From assembly GCA_018335655.1 (NCBI GenBank), contig JAGXRX010000014.1:174370-216045 (forward strand): a stretch of DNA of 41,676 bases, given 5' to 3'. The stretch is from Erysipelothrix sp. Lineage in GTDB: Bacteria; Bacillota_I; Bacilli_A; Erysipelotrichales; Erysipelotrichaceae. A model generated the notes under the pieces. That model made no database searches. It worked only from the letters and a program-made list of their open reading frames with translations, and was not told the DNA's origin. Positions 30,402 to 41,676 of this stretch are shown here, in pieces (position 1 is the first letter of the stretch; every line of letters begins with the position of its first letter). The translations under genes and the position numbers were made by a program.

Positions 30402-31331
30402 ATGGTCAAATACATTTTCAGACGAATTTTATTAGTAATACCTGTCATGATAGGTGTGTCATTTCTTGTGTTCACGATGATTCATTTTACACCAGGAGAC
30501 CCTGTTATCACAATTTTAGGTGAAACAGCTTCACAAGAAAGTATTGATCAACTTCGAGAAGAATTAGGACTTAATGATCCTTTTCTTGTTCAATACTTTA
30601 ATTACGTAAAAAACATTGTGGTTGATCAAGATTTAGGTCGCTCTTATGTGACAAATCGACCAGTCACAAATGAAATTGTTTCAAAATTTCCGAATACTTT
30701 GAGGTTGGCTTTACTTGGGGTTCTTGTGTCAATATCAATAGGCATTCCACTAGGAATTATCTCTGCTGTTAAACAGTATACTTGGGTTGATAATATTGCG
30801 ATGTTCTTTGCCCTTATTGGAGTATCAATGCCGATATTTTGGCAAGGAATATTACTTATAATCTTATTCTCTGTGACTTTTAGGATACTACCATCTTCTG
30901 GATTTAACACCTGGCAACAAATGATACTCCCAGCGCTTACTTTAGGTACTGGTTCTGCAGCGATTGTAGCACGGATGACGCGTTCAAGTATGTTGGAGGT
31001 ATATCGTCAAGATTATATCCGAACAGCACGCTCAAAAGGCTTAGGTGAGTTCACTGTGGTTGTACGTCATGCACTTCGCAATACACTCATTCCTGTTGTT
31101 ACGATTGTTGGGCTACAGTTTGGTTTCTTATTAGGAGGGGCTATTGTCACTGAGACAATCTTTTCAATCCCTGGTGTTGGACGCTTAATGGTTGATGCGA
31201 TTAGACAAAGGGATATGTTGATTGTTCAAGGTGGTGTGCTTATGATTGCCTTTACTTTTAGTATCATTAACTTATTTGTCGATATTATGTATGCATTCCT
31301 TGATCCAAAGATACGTGCACAATACAAATAG
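30402..31331 (+). CDS. dppB: Peptide ABC transporter permease, DppB type
   Basis: The 309-residue protein has six membrane segments. The N-terminal RRILLVIPVMIGVSFLVFTMIHFTPGDP-type start is typical of DppB/OppB, and the EAA motif (RSKGLGEFTVVVRHALRNTLIP, about residues 209-230) contacts an ATPase. It ends with DIMYAFLDPKIR, standard for the family. GGTGAA lies before the ATG. It pairs with the DppC-type permease that follows. Confidence 0.9.
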   Translation: MVKYIFRRILLVIPVMIGVSFLVFTMIHFTPGDPVITILGETASQESIDQLREELGLNDPFLVQYFNYVKNIVVDQDLGRSYVTNRPVTNEIVSKFPNTLRLALLGVLVSISIGIPLGIISAVKQYTWVDNIAMFFALIGVSMPIFWQGILLIILFSVTFRILPSSGFNTWQQMILPALTLGTGSAAIVARMTRSSMLEVYRQDYIRTARSKGLGEFTVVVRHALRNTLIPVVTIVGLQFGFLLGGAIVTETIFSIPGVGRLMVDAIRQRDMLIVQGGVLMIAFTFSIINLFVDIMYAFLDPKIRAQYK

Positions 31332-31343
31332 AAAGGAACATTT

Positions 31344-32207
31344 ATGTCTGTTTATAACGAAAAAAGACAGAGTCTATGGTTAGAAACGTGGCATCGCTTA
31401 CGTAAAAACAAAGCTGCTGTTATAGGTTTAGTCATTCTAGTGTTCCTTATTTTAGTGGCGATATTTGCAGACGTGATTGCACCTTATGACTTTAGAGCGC
31501 AAGATTTAAATGCAACATTTGTAAAACCAAACTCAACTCATTGGTTTGGAACTGATAATTTTGGACGTGATATATTTTCACGTGTTGTTTATGGATCACG
31601 GATTTCACTGCAAATTGGATTTATTGCGGTTGGCATTGCATTATTTGTAGGAGGTTTTATTGGAGCAGTCTCAGGATATTTTGGAGGTATATTTGACACT
31701 TTGTTTATGCGCCTTGTGGATGTGATGCTTGCGGTACCTACAATATTATTAGCAATATCAATTGTAGCTGTATTAGGTCCAGGTATTACAAATCTAATGA
31801 TTGCGGTTGGTGTAAGTAGTATTCCTTCTTATGCTCGTATCGTACGTGCAAACGTAATGTCAATTAAAGAAATGCAATACATTGAGGCAGCACGAGCTAT
31901 GGGAACAACAAATGTGAGTATTATTCTTAAACATGTTATTCCAAATACTTTAGCTCCAGTTATTGTCCAATCAACGATTGGTGTAGCCGGTGCAATACTC
32001 TCTGCTGCTGGATTAGGCTTTATTGGTTTAGGAATCCAACCTCCAAATCCAGAATGGGGTTCAATGCTTAATGCTGGACGTCACTTTATTCGTGATCATC
32101 CTCATCTGACAACCTATCCTGGTTTAGCAATTATGATTACAATCTTATCTTTGAACCTTTTAGGAGATGGACTTCGAGATGTTCTTGATCCTAAATTGAA
32201 AGATTAG
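31344..32207 (+). CDS. dppC: Peptide ABC transporter permease, DppC type
   Basis: The 287-residue protein has a DppC/OppC N-terminus (W-x-x-L-R-K-N-K-A, a membrane segment, APYDF), the HWFGTDNFGRDIFSR motif near 66-80 and the EAA loop EAARAMGTTNVSIILKHVIPN. It ends GDGLRDVLDPKLKD, standard for the family. GAAAGGAAC stands before ATG. No ATPase gene (DppD/DppF) follows, so the transporter must use ATPases encoded elsewhere. Confidence 0.9.
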   Translation: MSVYNEKRQSLWLETWHRLRKNKAAVIGLVILVFLILVAIFADVIAPYDFRAQDLNATFVKPNSTHWFGTDNFGRDIFSRVVYGSRISLQIGFIAVGIALFVGGFIGAVSGYFGGIFDTLFMRLVDVMLAVPTILLAISIVAVLGPGITNLMIAVGVSSIPSYARIVRANVMSIKEMQYIEAARAMGTTNVSIILKHVIPNTLAPVIVQSTIGVAGAILSAAGLGFIGLGIQPPNPEWGSMLNAGRHFIRDHPHLTTYPGLAIMITILSLNLLGDGLRDVLDPKLKD

Positions 32208-32262
32208 TAGACATATATACTCTTAGTTACTGATTCCTCATTTTATTAGAGTTATAACGCAC

Positions 32263-32288
32263 AAACGACATCCTTAGGGATGTCGTTT
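32263..32288. terminator. Hairpin between convergent dppC and pseudouridine synthase genes
   Basis: AAACGACATCC (32263-32273) pairs perfectly over 11 bases with GGATGTCGTTT (32278-32288) around TTAG. T-tracts are short on both strands, so it is a likely but not ideal bidirectional terminator. Confidence 0.65.
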
Positions 32289-32952
32289 AGTCTTTAAAGA
32301 GTGTAAATGGATGCCTTTGGGGCAATGGTAAACTAAATGTTAGTATATCTTTCTTCGTTGGATGTGGAAATGAAAGTTCATAGGCAAACAATGCGATAGG
32401 ATGAGTTGGTTTTGTCTTTGGATTATATCTTTGATCATATAGAATGGGTGAAAACCGTGATGCGGTCTGCACACGAATCTGATGAGATCGCCCACTTACT
32501 AATCTAATCCAAAGTCGCGATGTTTGATCACTTAAGGTATCAACTGCTTCAATGATAAGTTCAGATTTTTTTCCTTTAGGATGTATGATTGTTGTGTTTG
32601 TTTTCTCATCTTTTAGTAGATTATCGACTAAAGTACCAGGTTTTAATGGTCGTGCAGTAATCGCTACATAGCGTTTAACAAACTGATTTAAGCGAACACT
32701 TTCACTCAATCGTGAAGCAGCTTTCGCAGACAAGGCAAACACCATAACACCACCAACAGGACGATCGAGGCGATGAACGAGTGACACATAGGCTTCATTA
32801 GGTTTATTTCGTGTAGTCTTGATGTACTGTTTTATATGTTCAAGTAAAGACTCGTCCAAGGATTCATCTTGATTTACAGGCATCATGGGTGGTTTTTCAA
32901 CCACAATCACATGATTGTCTTCAAATAATACATTAAGATTTAAGGCTTCCAT
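32287..32952 (-). CDS. RluA-family pseudouridine synthase
   Basis: The 221-residue enzyme isomerises uridine to pseudouridine in rRNA or tRNA. The catalytic Asp63 is in HRLDRPVGG, with the conserved IHPKGKKSELI and SGRSHQIRVQ segments further on. It lacks an N-terminal S4 domain, like short RluA/RluC relatives such as YhcT-type or TruC enzymes; the target base is unknown. The start overlaps the stop of the methyltransferase gene by 13 bases with no strong ribosome binding site, so translational coupling is likely. The two form an RNA modification pair. Confidence 0.88.
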   Translation of the reverse strand: MEALNLNVLFEDNHVIVVEKPPMMPVNQDESLDESLLEHIKQYIKTTRNKPNEAYVSLVHRLDRPVGGVMVFALSAKAASRLSESVRLNQFVKRYVAITARPLKPGTLVDNLLKDEKTNTTIIHPKGKKSELIIEAVDTLSDQTSRLWIRLVSGRSHQIRVQTASRFSPILYDQRYNPKTKPTHPIALFAYELSFPHPTKKDILTFSLPLPQRHPFTLFKD

Positions 32953-33797
32953 ATGCCACTAACACCAGCTGGTAATGCAAGATCACTATCATTGATTGGA
33001 AGTCCTATTTCCTCAACACTCACGTTTTCTCCTAAAGTACAACGTAGTATGTTTTCAATAACACTAGCGCTAAGATTGGTGGTGTATGAATTTAGTAAAA
33101 CAAATAGTGGTTCATCACTTAGAACTTGCTTAATTAATTGAAGTAAAGGAACGAGTTGTTCTTCAATTTTCCATACTTCATTGTTTGGTCCACGACCATA
33201 AGATGGGGGATCAAGGATGACAATATCATAACGTCGACCACGTTTTACTTCACGATTTACAAATTTAACACAATCATCCACAAAATAGCGGATGGTTTTA
33301 TGACTTAAGTTATTAAGTGTTGAGTTTTGCTTAGCCCAATCGACCATGCCTTTACTTGCATCGACGTGTGCAACTTCACTAACTTCATCACATTGTGCAC
33401 ATGCAAGGGTTGCCCCTCCAGTGTATGCGAAAAGATTAAGAACTTTTAAATCTGTACGAGCGGATGCTTTAATGCTTTCTTGCATCCAATCCCAGTTTGT
33501 CGCTTGTTCAGGAAATAAACCAAAATGTTTAAAATTGGTGAGTGAAACAGTAAATTTTAGTTTCTTGTAAGGAAGTATCCATTCATCTTTCATCGATGAA
33601 TGTAGTGTCCACGCACCACCACCTTGTTTAGAGCGAGTGTAGGATGCATCAACCTTATTCCATAGTTGTGGTTTTTGTTTTGGCCATATCGCAACAGGAT
33701 CAGGTCTAACAATCACGTACGGTCCAATTTTTTCTAGTTTTTCTTGATCACCTGCATCAAGAATGGTGTAATCTTGCCAATGTTTTGCTTTTCTCAT
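32940..33797 (-). CDS. Class I SAM-dependent methyltransferase, RlmI-like rRNA/RNA methylase
   Basis: The 285-residue protein has an N-terminal accessory part followed by a Rossmann methyltransferase. Motif I is VLNLFAYTGGATLACAQC, the acidic Asp follows in AHVDASKGMVDWAKQN, and the catalytic/base-binding motif IV is DIVILDPPSYGRGP. It resembles the RlmI/RlmL-type group without an obvious PUA domain. The substrate is probably RNA, but this is inferred. GAGGT stands before the ATG. It is cotranscribed with the pseudouridine synthase gene and divergent from pcrA. Confidence 0.82.
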   Translation of the reverse strand: MRKAKHWQDYTILDAGDQEKLEKIGPYVIVRPDPVAIWPKQKPQLWNKVDASYTRSKQGGGAWTLHSSMKDEWILPYKKLKFTVSLTNFKHFGLFPEQATNWDWMQESIKASARTDLKVLNLFAYTGGATLACAQCDEVSEVAHVDASKGMVDWAKQNSTLNNLSHKTIRYFVDDCVKFVNREVKRGRRYDIVILDPPSYGRGPNNEVWKIEEQLVPLLQLIKQVLSDEPLFVLLNSYTTNLSASVIENILRCTLGENVSVEEIGLPINDSDLALPAGVSGIWKP

Positions 33798-33812
33798 AAA
33801 TACCTCTTTAGC

Positions 33813-33821
33813 ATTATAGCA
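33813..33821 (-). promoter_or_regulatory. Extended -10 promoter of the methyltransferase gene
   Basis: On the minus strand TGCTATAAT (33821-33813) is an extended -10 element, 15 bases upstream of the ATG. Confidence 0.6.
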
Positions 33822-33829
33822 TATCCTTA

Positions 33830-33858
33830 CTGACTGATTGTGCTCTCTCTGATATAAT
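33830..33858 (+). promoter_or_regulatory. Promoter of pcrA, with very short leader
   Basis: CTGACT (33830-33835) and TATAAT (33853-33858) are spaced by 17 bases. The predicted start near 33865 is four bases before ATG 33869, with no space for a ribosome binding site. Confidence 0.65.
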
Positions 33859-33868
33859 AGTTAAAGCT

Positions 33869-39040
<5,172 letters not shown>

Positions 39041-39042
39041 AT

Positions 39043-39327
39043 ATGGACAAAGCAACAATATTAGCCTTAGCAACAGAACTTAACTTTAGTTTAAGTGAAG
39101 AAGAAGTTAACAATATTCACATTGAGTTTGAGAGTTTAATCAATCTTTTAGGACTTCTTGAAAAGATTGACACGACACATGTAGAACCGATGGTGTATCC
39201 TTTTGAAATGCCTTTAACGCAAATGCGTGAAGATAAAGTCGATCATGAAATCACACAAGCTGAGGCTTTAATGAATGCTCATGTTCAAAAAGAAGGGTAT
39301 GTATTAGTGCCTAAGGTGGTGAAATAA
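39043..39327 (+). CDS. gatC: Aspartyl/glutamyl-tRNA amidotransferase subunit C
   Basis: The 94-residue protein wraps the GatA-GatB interface. Typical features are the N-terminal LALATELNFSLSEEEV helix, INLLGLLEKIDTTHVEPMVYP and the late LVPKVVK tail. It begins two bases after camS with no visible ribosome binding site, so reinitiation is likely. GatCAB converts Glu-tRNA(Gln) or Asp-tRNA(Asn) to the correct amides. Confidence 0.93.
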   Translation: MDKATILALATELNFSLSEEEVNNIHIEFESLINLLGLLEKIDTTHVEPMVYPFEMPLTQMREDKVDHEITQAEALMNAHVQKEGYVLVPKVVK

Positions 39328-40670
39328 TGGATAAGACAACTTCAATATTGAAACTTAAAGAGATTCAAGCTAGTACTAATGCATGTGTCACAATCATTGA
39401 AAATGATGAGAAAACTCATGAAGGTTTACTTAGTAATATTCCAGTAGCTTTGAAGGATAATGTTATTACTAAAGGAATTCTTACAACGGGTGGTTCAAAA
39501 CTTCTTTCAAATTATATCCCACCATACAGTGCTACGATTGTCCATAAGATTAAACAAGCAGGTGGTGTTATTGTTGCGAAGACATCACTTGATGAACTTG
39601 GTATGGGAGGTACAGGAACAGCATCTTTCAATGGTATTGTTCGCAATCCTCATGACTTAACTCGTCAAGCAGGAGGTTCATCTTCTGGTTCTGCAGTGGT
39701 TGTGGCAGCGAAAGCTGTGGATTATGCCATTGGTTCAGATACTGGAGATAGTGTAAGAAAACCAGCTTCATTTGTTGGGGTAGTTGGAACTAAACCGACA
39801 TATGGGCGTATTTCTCGCTATGGTATTATTCCTTATGCTTCTTCACTCGATCATGTTGGTTACTTTACATCTAATGTTACTCAAGCAGCACTCATGTGCG
39901 ATGTGTTGTCAGGTGTTGATCCTCTTGATCAAACAACACTTCCTGTTTGTCCAACTAATACTTTAGAAACACTTAATGATAATGTTTCGGGGAAGGTGTT
40001 TGGAATATTTGAAGATGTTGTGAATGCAGTCAATGATGAAGAAACACTTAAAAACTTTGAAGCTGTTTGTAATGCTCTTGTTAAGAAGGGAGCCATTCTT
40101 AAATCAATTTCAATGGACGAAGACTTACTTCGTGCATGTTTACCAACTTACTATATTATTGCGAACTGTGAAGCAACCGCAAATCATTCTAACTTAACTG
40201 GGGTAAACTTTGGTTTGACTCAAGATGGTGAGGATGTTGAAGATATCATGACTAAAACACGTACTGTTGGATTTGGTCCTTTGATTCGCAAACGATTTGT
40301 CATTGGTAGCTATGGTCTTAAAGATGAAAATCAAGAAAAATTATTCCGTCAAGCTCAAAAGGTAAGACGAGTGGTGGTGGATGAGTTTACAAAAATGCTT
40401 AATGAGTGTGATGGGTTAATTGCACCTGCCACATCATCATGTGCACCACTTCTTGAAGGGGCAAATACCAATGTCTTATCAAATACTCATCTTATTGCAG
40501 AGAACTATATGGTGATTTCTAACTTCTCAGGTACACCTTCAATTACTATTCCTTCACTTCCTGTAAAAGGACTTCCTAATGGAATTAACATCACATGTAA
40601 GGTTGAAGATGAAGCAACTATGTTTAAGTTGGCATTGGCCGTTGAGTCCTGTGTAAAGGAGTTATTATGA
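39327..40670 (+). CDS. gatA: Glutamyl-tRNA(Gln) amidotransferase subunit A
   Basis: This amidase-signature subunit hydrolyses glutamine to supply ammonia. Lys43 (in VALKDN), the Ser-rich GGSSSGS at 116-122 and Ser142 form the Ser-cis-Ser-Lys triad. The loop reads GSDTGDSVRKPASF where most bacteria have GSDTGGSIRQPA; the nucleophile Ser is kept. At 447 residues it is somewhat shorter than the usual 480-490. Its first base is the last base of the gatC stop, and its TGA overlaps the gatB ATG, so all three are coupled. Confidence 0.95.
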   Translation: MDKTTSILKLKEIQASTNACVTIIENDEKTHEGLLSNIPVALKDNVITKGILTTGGSKLLSNYIPPYSATIVHKIKQAGGVIVAKTSLDELGMGGTGTASFNGIVRNPHDLTRQAGGSSSGSAVVVAAKAVDYAIGSDTGDSVRKPASFVGVVGTKPTYGRISRYGIIPYASSLDHVGYFTSNVTQAALMCDVLSGVDPLDQTTLPVCPTNTLETLNDNVSGKVFGIFEDVVNAVNDEETLKNFEAVCNALVKKGAILKSISMDEDLLRACLPTYYIIANCEATANHSNLTGVNFGLTQDGEDVEDIMTKTRTVGFGPLIRKRFVIGSYGLKDENQEKLFRQAQKVRRVVVDEFTKMLNECDGLIAPATSSCAPLLEGANTNVLSNTHLIAENYMVISNFSGTPSITIPSLPVKGLPNGINITCKVEDEATMFKLALAVESCVKELL

Positions 40671-41676
40671 AAAGAGATGTAGTCATTGGAATAGAAATTC
40701 ACTGTGAGTTAAAAACAGAATCAAAGATGTTTTCAGGATCAAAAAATACCATAAATGATATTCCAAATATTCATGTGAATGAAATTGATTTAGGACATCC
40801 TGGAGTATTACCTACATTAAATCAAAAAGCAGTTGAACTAGCACTTCGTGCATGTGTACTGACACATTGTAAGATTGATCCTTTACTCAAGTTTGATCGT
40901 AAAAACTATTATTATTCCGATCTTCCTAAAGGATTTCAAATTACGCAACAATTTCATCCAGTTGGTAAGGACGGTTATCTTGATATTGTTGTTGAAGGGG
41001 AGACAAAGCATGTTCGCCTAGATCGTATCCATATGGAAGAAGATACCGCAAAACAATATCATATTGATGAACATACTTTTATTGACTATAATCGTGCAGG
41101 CGTACCACTCATTGAAATCGTATCAAAACCTGATATGAGTAGTGCACTTGAAGCAAAAGAATATGTCAGTACACTTCGTAATCTACTTATTTTTGCAGAT
41201 GTCACTGATGGTAAGATGGAAGAAGGTTCAATGCGTTGTGATATTAACATCTCACTTAAGGAAGCTGGTTCAGATGCATTTGGAACTAAAGTTGAAATTA
41301 AGAATCTAAACTCTTTAAACAATATTGATAAAGCCATTGAAGCTGAAATAAAGCGTCAAAATGATTTACTTGATAGCGGTGAAGTGGTCTTAATGCAAAC
41401 ACGTCGCTATGATGAAAACTTAAAAACAACCGTTGCAATGCGCTCTAAAGAGAGTGCAGTAGACTATCGCTACTTTCCAGAACCTAATATTCGACCAATT
41501 CTTCTTGATGCCTCATTTATTGAACATGTCTCAAAGAATTTGCCTTGGACACCATCACAGTGGTTTGATTACCTTACTAATTTAGGTGCCAATGACATTG
41601 AAGCTAACATTCTTATTAACAATAAAACACTACTAGATTTTGGTGCTCGTGTACTTAAAGATGTGAAAGATTCACG
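40667..41676 (+). CDS. gatB: Aspartyl/glutamyl-tRNA amidotransferase subunit B (partial, runs off the window)
   Basis: The reading frame is open from ATG 40667 to the window end (336 codons; GatB is about 475). It begins MKRDVVIGIEIHCELKT, standard for GatB, with DLPKGFQITQQ, RIHMEEDTAK, DYNRAGVPLIEIVSKPD and RYFPEPN. This is the tRNA-dependent kinase/transamidase subunit that activates the misacylated Glu or Asp. AAGGAG precedes the ATG, which overlaps the gatA stop (ATGA). The C-terminal YqeY-like tail domain lies beyond the window. Confidence 0.95.
   Translation, partial: MKRDVVIGIEIHCELKTESKMFSGSKNTINDIPNIHVNEIDLGHPGVLPTLNQKAVELALRACVLTHCKIDPLLKFDRKNYYYSDLPKGFQITQQFHPVGKDGYLDIVVEGETKHVRLDRIHMEEDTAKQYHIDEHTFIDYNRAGVPLIEIVSKPDMSSALEAKEYVSTLRNLLIFADVTDGKMEEGSMRCDINISLKEAGSDAFGTKVEIKNLNSLNNIDKAIEAEIKRQNDLLDSGEVVLMQTRRYDENLKTTVAMRSKESAVDYRYFPEPNIRPILLDASFIEHVSKNLPWTPSQWFDYLTNLGANDIEANILINNKTLLDFGARVLKDVKDS

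Noticed and set aside
32208-32262. ATPase gene or remnant after dppC
   Set aside because: Only about 55 bases before the convergent gene's terminator hairpin, with no Walker-motif coding in any frame.

Overview
This window looks like a low-GC Gram-positive (Firmicutes) chromosome, most likely from the Erysipelotrichia or a nearby lineage between Bacilli and Mollicutes. Reasons: AT-rich sequence, strong AGGAGG-type ribosome binding sites, a class B sortase, many lipoproteins, a split P-protein glycine cleavage system, and the order pcrA-ligA-camS-gatCAB. TGA is used as a stop (for example at the ends of gatA and the ferredoxin gene), so the Mycoplasma code is not in use. The genus is my inference. 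The window is densely coded and holds no rRNA, tRNA, CRISPR array or insertion sequence that I could find.

Layout. 16-1165: gamma-carbonic anhydrase-like protein and a HAD phosphatase. 1166-4978: a branched-chain amino acid oxidation operon, made of leucine dehydrogenase plus a four-subunit 2-oxoacid:ferredoxin oxidoreductase. It is preceded by an undocumented 13-residue Leu/Ile-rich leader peptide and an intrinsic terminator. 5005-10356: class B sortase, MazG-like dNTP pyrophosphatase, CoA-disulfide reductase, CBS/DRTGG-containing pyrophosphatase and MgtC. 10425-13954: a two-gene unit of a PhnD-like lipoprotein without a transporter and an 839-residue adenylation-carrier-thioesterase enzyme. 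13966-16443 (minus strand): a CoA-disulfide reductase with a rhodanese domain, a NUDIX hydrolase and a minimal A24 prepilin peptidase-like protein. 16463-21673 (minus strand): gcvT-gcvH-gcvPA-gcvPB and a lipoate-protein ligase, which together cleave glycine and lipoylate the H protein. 21777-24874: a TetR-ABC exporter operon with a palindrome at the predicted start site. 24936-28646: GNAT, HAD-IIB, cardiolipin synthase and patatin phospholipase. 28796-32207: dipeptide/oligopeptide ABC transporter binding protein and two permeases, with no ATPases. 32287-33797 (minus strand): pseudouridine synthase and RNA methyltransferase-like protein. 33869-41676: pcrA, ligA, camS, gatC, gatA and a partial gatB.

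How the genes fit together. The window points to an amino acid-fermenting lifestyle: peptide uptake, oxidative deamination of branched-chain amino acids, ferredoxin-linked decarboxylation to acyl-CoA, and glycine cleavage. CoA-thiol redox enzymes accompany this.

The best candidates for something undescribed are the Leu/Ile leader-terminator before the leucine dehydrogenase operon and the lipoprotein plus acyl/aryl-type A-T-TE pair. After these come the A24 peptidase gene that starts inside a terminator hairpin, several promoters that predict leaderless mRNAs, and the repeated TGTAA-N4-TTACA elements before the peptide transporter.
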